A stretch of DNA of 64,000 bases, from contig CM065187.1 of the NCBI GenBank assembly GCA_033026295.1, positions 5,732,888-5,796,887 on the forward strand, written 5' to 3'. Position numbers and translations under genes: made by a program. The first letter of the stretch is position 1, and each line of letters starts with the position of its first letter. A model generated the notes under the pieces. The model was not told the DNA's origin, made no database searches, and was given only the letters and a program-made list of their open reading frames with translations. This DNA comes from Channa striata (lineage: Eukaryota > Chordata > Actinopteri > Anabantiformes > Channidae). This document shows, piece by piece, positions 1-12,100 of this stretch.

Positions 1-1780
1 CACAGGAAGCCTTGGTTCCACTCTCTAACACTTAGTTTGCCCAATCACTGCTCATTCATTCATTCGTTCATGTCGGAGCACTTTGATCAAGCACGCTCAC
101 TCCATTTGCTTCCAATCTTGGCACAGATTCGAGTCGCTGACACTACTGGAATCAACACGGCATCATTTTCATTAGTGGAATAAAACTGGCATAAAACAGG
201 AAATAATACAAAGTAACCCTTTCACTTCTCTTTCGTTCTTAGACTGAGTTATGCGTCACAAACGGTCCTTAATCTCCTCCCCCGGCTTCCACTCCAGCAG
301 CTCTGTCTGCTTCTTGCCAACAACTTACTGGAAGTTCGCTTCCCCAGTATTTTACTATGAATGACTGTCTGAGATAACGGCACCACAATGGAATGAAAAC
401 AGGTTTTATGTAAACAGAAAGCCGGTTTTCATTTCGAGTCATTTCCAGTAAGATTGATACAAACAATGTGTGGTATTTAAATGGAAATTAAATCAGTGAC
501 TTATATCACAAACATATATCACTGCCTTAAATTCACACTGTAGGTAGAGAAACCACCTTGTATTTATTGTAGACTGATCCATGCTCATGTCTGAATGACC
601 AGCATAGATATGGCGACCCAAAGTTGTTAAAATGATGGATTTTTTAAATTAAATAAATCATATGAATACACACAAAGTATGAAATGGCATGTTTAAATAA
701 ATACATTTTTAAAAAAATCCAGCTCAGAATAGATGTTGGTCTAGCTCAGTTCCATTAATTACATTTCATTTTGTTTCAACTCTTTTTTTTTTCCCCAAGT
801 CGGTTCTGTTTCACATTTCATTTATCCCATTGAGCAATAAATGCCACTTTTTTGCCAAGTTACAACCAGTCATTTGAATAGCTTTCGCAAATGTCTGAAT
901 GAGTGAAGGGACATTCGCAAAGTGTATTGAGTGACACAAAAAATTTATAAAATGCAATAATCTTTAGTAAAATTGACACACTGGTACAAAAACTGCTGAA
1001 GTGTTAGGAAAGCAGTATGAAATAACATTTTCTTATAATGACTTGACTTAATGACTTAATTTGAAAAACAGTTTGACACTTTTAGGTTTTATTACAATAT
1101 TATTTAAAGATGATATGTTTTATGTCTGGATCATTACAGTGTTTTGTATTGTTTTCTATTGCATCATTGTGCAATGTTTGATTCTATGAATCTATGAAAG
1201 AGGAACATTTGTTGGGGGGGGGTTACTATTTCTCAAATTGGACTTTAAATCTAAAATTCTGACAGTTAGAATTTGGACTTACTTAAACTAAATGAGTTTA
1301 GTTTCTGCTTCATGTGTGAACTGAGAAGTGGACTGAACAGTGACCGTGTTGCTTAGCTAAAGCCTGTTTTTACTTATTTTACATAGATGTAAATTAGTTG
1401 TGCACCACATTTCTGCACATTGAATGACCATATGGTCGTCTGTTACACAATAGGAATTGTGAAACAAATGAGGAAGTGAAAACTACTACAAACAGCAGAT
1501 TCCACTAGTCACTAAGATTCATTATTTCAGCTCAGCTTTTCAAATTAAAAGACCTTAAGTCAGAACAACTCATGCTTTTAAGTTGTAAAATGGTCATAAA
1601 ATTAAAACTACATATATGTGCAAAAGTAGTAGCTCCTTTTTAACTCGTCTTTTAACTTGTTTTTTGTGTGTAAAAATAATCAATTGTCAAGACTTGATTG
1701 TAGCAAGTCTTAGCACTAGGCAAATACAACCTGGTATGAAAACACTTTTTATTCTTCTAATGTCTTCAGTTCACAGCTGT
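1..1780. other. AT-rich intergenic flank, no gene seen
   Basis: No coding exon with convincing splice sites or protein similarity was found on either strand. The stretch is AT-rich with short homopolymer runs. Open frames here are short and look like chance. Confidence 0.5.
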
Positions 1781-1789
1781 CTTAAAGTC

Positions 1790-2520
1790 CCGTCACAACA
1801 TGGGATTGTGGTCTGGACTTTGGTCGACTCTGTGGCTGCAAAAAATCCTCACCCGTCCACCACTGTGCTTGACAGTGGGTTCGAGGAGTTTCTGCTGAAA
1901 TTCTGTATTTGTTTTTCACCAAACATGGTGCTGGGTGTTAGGGCCAGACAACCCCACTTTGTCTCATCTGTCCATAGGACATTGTTCCAGAAGTCTTGTG
2001 GTTTGTTCAGATGCAATTTTGTGGACCCTTAAAGACCCCCCCTCTTCTGTGGACAGAAGAGTCTGTGCACGGAACCCCAACCCTCCGGAAACAAACCATT
2101 CACGTTCGGTCTTTGTCTAATTGTGCTGTCAAGGAATCTAACATGGAACACGCTCAGCGAGGCCTGCAGGGTCTGAGCTCTGCTTTCGTTTTTTTCCGTA
2201 TGTCAGGCCGTTGCACAAGCACTTTCTGAGCCTGGGGCCGAATGTTCTACAGAGACTCAGAGTCTGGCGTCCATTCCTGGGAAAAGTGATAAATATCTGA
2301 AATGCTTTCCACTTGTTATTATTCTTTCTCAATGTACCTGAACTCCTATAATTTGGAAACAGTTTTATAATTCTTTTCTGCAGCACCGGTTGCTCATCTA
2401 TGACCTTGCTTATCTCCTTTCTTCTTAGCATTGTGTTCACACACAATGGAACACACAAACTGCCAAAACATCTGCAGACCTGCTGATAACCACTTAATTA
2501 AGTTGCTGCAACTTCCCCTC
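1790..2520 (-). mobile_element. Decayed Tc1-like transposase relic
   Basis: Read on the minus strand this is a broken Tc1/mariner-type transposase. The first part (2138-2434) keeps an N-terminal start, MLRRKEISKVI, and the helix-turn-helix-like tract ending near NNKWKAFQIF. After frame breaks come a DFWNNVLWTDETKWG-like segment (about 1960-2020), a PTVKHSGG-like segment (about 1870) and a QSPDHNP-like segment (about 1810). These correspond to the catalytic-core landmarks of Tc1 elements. The stretch between the last two is missing, so the copy is internally deleted as well as frameshifted and cannot encode a working enzyme. It ends about 700 bp upstream of the receptor start codon. Intact terminal repeats were not found. 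Confidence 0.8.
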
Positions 2521-3197
2521 GTTTACTAAATAAATAATGACCAAAAACAAGTTTATAAATATATATATAGTATATGTGGTTTGTCTGAGGTTGTATGGGC
2601 CAATACCAAGACCTGCTGCAATCGCACAATTCTTATGTTTTTATTACCTTTTGCATATATATGTATGGATGTATGTATACAACTACATACGTAATCTCGA
2701 GTCATAAATGGTCACGGGTTTGGTTTAGCTCATTCTGTGGTCTATGATCAATGCAATAAAAATAATGAAACTATTCCCCCATGTCTAGATGAAAGCCCAC
2801 CACAATGATGAATGTCTATTTTTTCTAAAGCAATTTTTAACTTGCCAAACATTGTGAGAGCAAGTTCGGCATGTCTGATCTAGTTACTGTGACTCATCAT
2901 TGCCAGAAAGCTGCAGCTCCATTTCCTGCATTCAAGTCCACATGGATTTCGCAACCATTATGACCTCAAGCAACAAATGGATTTCCAGAGCATGCATCAC
3001 TTTGGATGGGAGTGTTGCTTCGGGGAGTAACTTGAACACTTTTGTCCACTTTTGTTTTGGAGTGATTGGACTAGCTCTTAGCAGAATGTTTTAACGTCAG
3101 GTTCTTCAGGATGGATTTGCTGAATTTATAAAGACTTTCTGGCGAGTTGTTCATCAAGAAATAACAACCATAAACAGTCATACTACAGAGGATTATA
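2521..3197 (+). promoter_or_regulatory. Upstream region of the LIFR/OSMR-like gene
   Basis: This interval between the transposon relic and the receptor start codon should contain the 5' UTR and perhaps the promoter. No clear TATA box was identified. A perfect AP-1 heptamer TGACTCA lies at 2889-2895. The transcription start is not determinable from the sequence, and further noncoding exons could lie upstream. Confidence 0.3.
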
Positions 3198-6100
3198 ATG
3201 CTCACATGGTTGTTACTTGCGTCACTGTTCTGCACAAGTACGCAGGATGGAAACGGACACGACACAGGTGAGAATTTGTCATATTCTTAATGTTTTGATA
3301 GACATTTTTACTAATCTGCAAGTGTAATATAAAACATTCTTTACAGTGGACAACAATCTGATAGCATGTTGCCCTAGTTCCAAACTGTGTATGAGGGTTG
3401 TGGTGTAAAAAAATATCTAACAATCTTGTAAATTATTTCTTTTATCATATCTAATTTCTGGTCTAATACTGTTTACGATCCACAAGCAACTTTTACCCTT
3501 AAAGAACAGCAACGTGAGCAAATGCAGAATACAAGTTTGAAAGGAGAATAATCAGAAATAACATGCTCAAGGAATGTATGAAAAAGTTACAGTAAGATCA
3601 TGAAGATTAGATCACTGCAAAGGTTTAACCAGGTTCCTAAAATGCCTCGTTATCCTGTTGTCCAGGATTTCTGGACATCTGCGTATACAGGAACTTGATT
3701 TCTCCTCCACTCTTTAACCTCCACCCTTCCGTACAGTGACGGAAAACATTCACATTTAGCATTTGAGGCTTTGCTCCAAGTGACTCGGAAGTGAAGCTCA
3801 AGGCAGCAGAAATCTCAGTCAGCGAAAAAACAGGAAAATAGGATGATGGGTAGATTTAAGCGTGGATTGTGAAAGAGTTCAGCTTTTAGCGACTTTTTAA
3901 ATATAGAGAGCGAGGCTTCTGGGTGTGCAGAGTTTGGAAAGTAACTTCTTTAGAGTTCTGTGGGTTAAATTTTGTGTCAGACATTAGGGAAAAAGGATTT
4001 AAAACATGTATGTATGTGTAATGATCCAACCACAACTGGACAGCTGTGACACATCACTGTTCACAGCTGTCTCTTGAGATAAGAAGCAGGTTCAACCTTG
4101 TTGCATTTACAGGTGCACCGTCACATCATCTGTAGTTCAAACTAATATTTTAGTCATACATGTATATGAAAACTTGTGTGTTAAAATATGATTTCATCGT
4201 CTGCTGATATATACGTGGTACATTTAGTTCCCATCGGATTGTCGTTGAATAATTACAATTTAATTCTGCTAAATAAATGACTGATTAAAATATTGTAGGG
4301 TTCAGTTTTATATTTGAACATTTGTCGGATAAATCAGGACTAAACTTTCGTCATTACCGGCAGCACAGAGTAAATGATTATCTGTCCTTCACTGATAGGG
4401 AATAAACTCTGAGTTGACTGAACCATCCAGAATCCACAATTTCCAAGTTTCCCAGAACCCAGAGTTCAGTTTTACTAGAAACGCTGTCGAGATAATCTGC
4501 AGCATTTGTTTAAAATATGACACTTTATCACTTTATCATCAAGTACTTGTACGTGCTTCAGTATTTGCACCTACTAAACAACAGTGGCGGTTCTCAGTCA
4601 CCCAGGTTTGGTTTTCTAAAGGGTGAGTCGTGTCAGCTGCAGTAAGAATGAGGAGAAAAGAAGTCGCAATAGCCGTAAAACCTGGTGCTTCCCAAGGTGG
4701 AGTCACATCAACTGGACTTGTTTCATGTTGGTTGGACACATTTCACTAATTTTAATCCAAGCAGCTCTTCAGTCTGAGGGAAGGTGGGCTGGGTGACCCA
4801 GTTCTATCGGTCCGAGCAGGCCTTTGTTTTTAACCAGGCCCGAATAGGCCTGTACCCACATAAATGCAGTGGACGTTAACATCATGCTCACTAGGGAGGA
4901 CACCAAGGAACTAGACTTACATGTCAACAGGAAAACACACACACACACACACACTGACTAGTGGCTGTGGTTTGACTCCTACAAACTATTTCAACATAAG
5001 TTAGGAGTCATGAGGAACCTGCACCACACGGCAGGAAACATTGGCGAGCCTGAAATCTGAGGACGGCTCTCGCCTGTGGTTATGCTGAGTGGGCCTTTGA
5101 CAAAACGCTGTGCAGATACAACAGAAGGGAAACGGACAGAGCAGAGACTCCGAGTCAGAGGAAAAACCAGATGAGCCATTACAGAACATGGCTGGAATGT
5201 CAGAGAAGCGGAAACAAATATTATCATAACCCACTAACACACAGAAGTGTGAGGCAGAACTGTCCGCCTGGAAGTCTGAAGGCCCACACACGAGCTCGCG
5301 TGTGTGGGCGTATACCAGGAAGGACGAAGGACATCTTACCCCAGTGGACAGCAAAGGCTACAGACATCTCGTTTGAATAGTTCAAGTTTAAACTATATAA
5401 AAAAAACCAATTAATTATTCCAACTCAATGCATCCACCTGTAAAATATAAAATAAACCTACATTATCCCTAAAGGACAGTTGTCACGGTTGCCGCTGTCA
5501 CACTGTCTGTCCAGCTGATGATGTCTTCCTCTCGATTCCCGTTGAGACGTTTTGTTGAATTGTTCTTTGCTCAGGTGTTTTTCGCTGTGAACCTCACGAT
5601 CTGACACTGACGAAATCTGGCCAGATGTTGCTGTTGTCATGGAAGGACGACCCTTCATGCCCTGCAGGAAACGACACTCTGGTCTATGACCTGGTGGTTC
5701 TCAGAGCCGACAAGCAAGTGCATGAGGTACAAGCGGATCATAGCAAATTATAACAAATTAACCTCTGTTTCTGGAATAGCCGATGAACGTATCTCTTTGT
5801 TTTTAAAATTATTTTAGGATGAAGTTACTGTGACGCCTGACACGATGGGATCTACTCACCACTGGAACTGGACTTCAGATTTGCCCTTGGAGTGTTTTTC
5901 TTATTCAGTCAGGCTCAGGTCCAGATACAAAAACCAGAAAAGCCAATGGGAAATAAAAGAAACTCTTCCAGGTTAATATTCAACTTATTGAACTTCATAT
6001 CTAGATTATCAGAAACATCAACAAGTCATCTTCTTATATTTAAATCATTGAATGCCTTTGGATGTTGACTGTGTGATATTATTCTTTGCTTTTCTAGGAA

Positions 6101-9100
6101 AGGGGGGAGAGGTTTATCCACAGGACAAAGTGTTTAAGGTCGGCAGTACAGCCACATTCTGCTGTGTTCTGCCAGCAGGGCATATTTTTCAAAGAATGTA
6201 TGTTGTTGGATATAATAACAATAATATGAACGTTACCAAGATCAGCAATCAAACGTATGCCCTGACTGTCAGCCTAAACCAGCCAACGAAGAGGTCTTGC
6301 ACAGATGTAAAGTGTGTAGGAAACAAATCTCCCTTTGGAGCTTGTGCTTATGTCGGCTGTAAGTATAAATTAGTGGAGCAATGTTTTATTTTTTGTGGTT
6401 TCAAAGTTATTATATGTCTTCTTTATTAATGGTGGATATTTTTTACATACTTCCAATGACTTAGATCCACCTGGTGACAGGGATCTTCAGTGTGAAACCC
6501 AGGATTTCGAATCAGTTCGGTGTAACTGGGCAGTAGGAAAACACCCACGCCTGCCCCGAATACCAATTAATTATCATCTTAATGGAAGGTAAAATGAAAG
6601 TACTGTGGTTTTTGAGAAAGAGACGTTTTATGAACAGGTGTAAATGCATAAGTATTTAAATTTTCTCATGAATATTCAGTGGACAATGACTTTAGTAGTT
6701 GGGTACCAATTGTATTTTTATTTGTATAAAACCAACATTTATATTCTCTTTGTATTCAAGACCATGTAAAACTGAGGGGACATGTGAGCAAAAAATTCAG
6801 GATGGTGAGAGAAAATGGATTTTAACTGCAAATAATTCACTTGGGAAGGTGGAACTCACAGATCATGTGGACATAAGTGAAAGAGGTACCACACATTCAC
6901 ACACACGTGTAGATTTGTGAGGTAAAGTGCTCATTTGTCCATTTACACTGTGTGTCCTACCGTGTCTTTTGATTCAGTGCGCATGTTTCCTCCGAAGGAT
7001 GTGAACGTTTTAAACGTGAATGCAAGAAATGTCAGCCTGCAGTGGGGCTGGACGGTGCCGCACTACAACAATGTCAACATCACATGCCAAGTAAAAGTTA
7101 GCCACGGCGGAACACACGTCACAGTGAGTATAAATAGGAGGGTGAGACATCAGCGAGACCCTAAACCTGAACTCCCTCTCTGACATCATCTCGTCTAAAC
7201 GATGTTCCCAGAAGGAAGAGCGTGGAGTTGGCCTTAATTATACAGTTGTGAAGGACTTGATACCAGACTGGGAGTATACTGCGGCTGTACGATGCGGAAC
7301 AACACAACATTTCTGGAAATGGAGTCACTGGAGCACGAGCGAGAGCTTCCACACGAAGGGTGATGGTATGTATGATTTTATGGGCGACTGTGGTTCACCA
7401 GTCCTTGAGCAAGACACCAAACCCCCACTTACAACTCTTTCCTTGTAACTCAATGTGAACTTTTCTAATCTGCCTGAGTTTCTGTGTTGCATGTCCTACC
7501 CTTCACCCTTTACCAAATTAGGGCAGAAAAAACATAACCCCCCCAAAAAAAGATAACATTTATCACCAAAAAAATGCAAAGCCTTTGGGGATTTCCTTCA
7601 TACAGTTCATTAAACTTTCAGACAAGCCAAAACTAGACTTAATTCTGCAGTGGGAGATTCAGAAACACTGGCGACTTTATCTCAGCCGGGGTTTATTGAA
7701 TATATTCAGAGGTGAAGTGCTGAACTTTCTATTGATCTGCCATGTCAAACTTTCAATTCCTCAATATTGAAGAAGAGAACGATCATACGACTTGTTATCA
7801 GTGGACAAATAACTAAAAACCACCGTCAGTGAGGGTTATGGGGGTTTATTAATGTCTGATCTATGCAGCCTCTATTAATACAGCCACTTGTATTGACACC
7901 ATTTTGCTTTTTGCACATTTAATTGTGTTGTTCATGTGTAATAAAATACAAACAAATACACACCGTGATGCATAATGACAAAAAAACATGTAATAAAATG
8001 TACAAATTAATTTCAAATTCATAAACTCTCAAACTTTGATCACAACGTAAGAACAAGGATGTTAATGCATTTTCCCCACGGTCCTTTTTTTCATCAAGCA
8101 CTGTAAAATCTAGTTTTCCCGCACAAAGCTTATTGAGTATAATCTAAATTCTCCTTTGCTCAGTTGGAATCAATCGATATTTCATTGGCAGTTGGTTCAT
8201 ACTTTCTAATTACCCAAAATGTTTGTGCTTACATTTGCCCCCACAGTTCCAGATGCCCTTGATGTGTGGATGCAGATGAGCGATTCCCAGGTTATAATTG
8301 TTTGGAAAGTAAGTCAGAAAAGTGGGTGCCACTCTTTAACTTTGCATTTTTCAATGCATAAAGCCTCCATAAACTAGCATTGGCATAATTAAATGAAACG
8401 GAGACTAGATTAACTTTGGAACTGTAAAGCAGCAATTATATTTGTGCCTAAAATGAATCTGAAATATGAGGACAAAACTAAAACAAATACTCTTATTGGA
8501 ACATTTTCTCATATTTTCTCAAATTATGTAAAATCGTCATGTCATTTTCATTTTATTGTAATTTAAACAAAGGGTACCTGCACCGGGATTTATAGCTAGG
8601 AAAACTGGTGGCAATATATGTGTTTTAAATATCACCGGAACCACGTCAGAATATGACTACAGAGAAAAGCACAAATTTTTAAGTGGTCTCCCTGAACATG
8701 CCTCGGACCAGTACAATGAGGTACAGTCTTATATTACGGATGGTAAAGTACCTCAGATATTAAAGGTATTTTATCACGTGAAATGCTTATAGGTCGTAGA
8801 AGAATGCATCCGCATACTTGTGCCACAAGAGGTCCCCAGTCCACAGTCAACAGGCAGCTAATTGTTCTAAGATCAGTTTAATGTCAACTTACTCATTCCG
8901 TTTATCATTATTATAAAGTTACAGTTGAAACCAGAAGTGCACATACGTAACCTCTTTATTTCTCACTGTCTGACATTAAATCAGACTAAACCTTTCCTGT
9001 TTTAGGTCGGTTACAGTTGTTATTATTATTTCTTTTTTTTTTGCTGATTGCCAGAACTCCACTCTGAAACATTGACTCTGTTGTCCTTAAGCCCCTTTGT

Positions 9101-12100
9101 GACTAATTTGGCAGTATGTTTGGGGTCATCGTCCATTTGGAAGACACCCAAACTTTAACTTCATGGCTGATGTCTTGATATGTTGCTTCAATATTTCTAC
9201 ATGATGTTCTTTCCTCATGGTGTCTTCTGTTTTGTAAAATACACCAGCAAAATACCCCCACAACATGATGATTCCAACCCCCTACCTCACAGTTCGTCTT
9301 CTCAGGCCTGGAAGCTTCCCCCCTTTTTCCTCCAAATGTAATGCTCACCAAAACATGTGGAGGTCTAAAATTCCCTTTCCAACATCTTGGCTAATTTCTT
9401 TAGATTTTTCCCTGATTTCTCAGAAAGAAGCAAAGTGTTTGATATGAGCCTTAAATACATCCACAGACGGGCCTCCAATTAACCTATCAGAAGCTTGCAA
9501 AGCCATGACATCATCATCTAGCTTTCCCAAATGATCCAAAGTCATAGTGATTCTCGACTTAGGAGAAAGTAAAACATTCTCTTAAAAAATTATTTCTAAT
9601 TAATTTTTGTGGCAATTAACAAATAGAAATAATTTTGGTAATTCTAACTTACCTAACACAGGAAAAGTTTAGTCTGATTTAAGTGTCAGACAGTGAGAAA
9701 AAGGTCAAATGTATGTAAATGTTTTGTTTCAGCTGTAGCTTTGGAAGAAAGTGAAAAACTTGTGACTCATATCAACATTTGAACTACAAAGCTTACTGTA
9801 TATATCCAGACGTCTTCCACAACTTCCGATGCAAAATTCTTTCTTAGGTGGCATGCAAAACTTACAAAACTAAAACATTTCCCGTCGCGGCTTCCTCTCC
9901 TTGACTTACCAGCAGTATTTGCTTGCTTCGTATGTTACCTGTTAGTCACTTTGAATGACAATATCAGCAAAAGGACTAAAAATAAGTGTAACTTGTTGGA
10001 TTATTGAGGGCTAATCCAAGGGATTATTGGGATTGTGGATGACACCACGGTGCACTATGCTACATCAGTGAACTCCTCATGTTGCTTCTGCAGATGCCAC
10101 TGGCCAATCAGAGTAACGGACACATCACTGGTTATACTGTGACCTGGGCAAAGACCACGGAGAGACATCGACAAAATACCATCACTGTGGCTCCCAGCGT
10201 GCACCATCTTCCGCTCAATCTGGACCCCACTGCGGAGTACACGGTCACAGTTACAGCCAGGAATATGAACGGCAGCTCATCCCCATCAGCCCTCACCATC
10301 CCCCGCCGCAATACAGGTATGAAGCTACTTTTGCAGATTTGGGTCATAAAGAACAATCGTCATGTTCTCATAGCAACACTGAACCAGATTAGGGCCCCTG
10401 TAGAAAAAAACTCGGCACTAAAACAGGTTTTCCTTGCTGTGAACTACTAAGTTTAAACTTTTGACTTTAAACTCGCAGGCCGAGCCAAAGTGACCACTAC
10501 TTTGATCACTGGGAGCAACGGTAGCTTCAGCCTGTCCTGGTCTGCCAGTCCCATTGCCAGCTGTGGCTACATAGTGGACTGGTGTCCTACTTCAGGCCAG
10601 TGCAAAGTGGAGTGGCTACGACTACCTCCCCATGAAATGAAGGCCAGAATATTTTCAAGTAAGTCTCATAGTTTTCAGAGAAAAGCAGTTGCACCCGACG
10701 GTTAGGATTGTCCGTAACACGATGTTCCTTTTTTTATGACTCTGTCCTAGAAAACTTTAAAGACGGAGTGAGATACTCACTGTCCATATATGCCTGCACC
10801 TACGGACCACCGGTGCTGCTGGAAGGAAGGGAGGGCTACGTCACAGAGCAAAGTAAGTGGTGTCTGCTTAACACATGGGACAGTGCCACAAACAAGCACT
10901 TTTGTTAACAGCGTCTTTCACTTTGCCAGAAATGAACACCAGCCTTTTCGAACAATTGGAATGGAAACAGCAGGGTTCAGGTGTTAAGCTGTCCTGGCGT
11001 TCGATACCTCTAGCAGAACAAACTGCGTTCATCCAGGGTTATGTTCTCTATTGGTTGGACAACACCAACAAGGACAACAATGGCTTTGTGAACTCAGGTA
11101 TTGTGACTCTTCTATCCTATAAAGACAATGATTCGATTGACTTGAACTGGCTCTTGGATCAGTCGGCCTGCATGGTCGTGAGGTGGCTGGACCTGACCCG
11201 AACCCCACGTAGTAAAGTTTCTACTGTGGCTCGTCCACCCTCCGCGATTGAGTCTGAGAAACGGCTTGATGTGTCTCTCCAGGTCTCTCAAGACCAAGAA
11301 ATGTTTTAATATTTTTTGTTCGGTGTACTGATATTCTGAGGAGGTCAAACTGTTGATCACGTTTCAACATGGCATCAGACTGACTGAACTGAAGTTTCTG
11401 TCCATTGGGTTGCGATTGGTCCCATCAATATTAGTTCATGTGTCAGCCACTGACTCCTTTACTGATTTTGAAGCTGCTTCTTATGGTTCTGCAGACTATG
11501 GGGGATCGAGCTTTCTGCTCAGCCGAAATGTAAACAAAAAGTGCATTATAAATTAATTATTACTAAGTGTATTATAATTATTATTAACGGTAGTACATGT
11601 ACACAAAGGACAAAAAAATCGGCCTTCTGTAAAACTAATGTATGACCCCACAACATGTACATGGACAGACACTGTTTGAGAGTTACATTCACTGTGCTTG
11701 TTTACTGATGTAAAATCATATTTGCGTGTTCAAATATACTCTTACAAATCTTTTTTTAATGCCACACAGACTTTCCGACTACTTTAGTTCGAACACACTT
11801 TTCAGCGTTCAAATATTATTCTGTATTAACGCCAGTCTCTGTCTCTTCCTTCAGCCCGTCCTGAGGCCACCAGCATCATGGCAGAAAGGCTGAAAATCAG
11901 CTCCTATACGTTCACACTTTATGCACAGACTGCAGTGGGACCATGTGGGGCTGCAGAGATAACTGTCACCTTGAATTCACTGAGTATGATATTTCCTTTT
12001 CACTGTCAGACCAATGTTTCCACTCATTTTCATCATTTAAACTAATTACCTTTTACCTCATGAGTGATTCCTGCTTGTCTTACCTCACCAGGTGATAACT

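Noticed and set aside
8573..8719. Open stretch in receptor intron 9 ending at a GAG/GTACAG donor
   Set aside because: It could be an extra exon, but there is no pyrimidine tract at its start and no splice phase that fits between exons 9 and 10. These two exons join directly into the conserved WK-PL-NG pattern of the FNIII domain.
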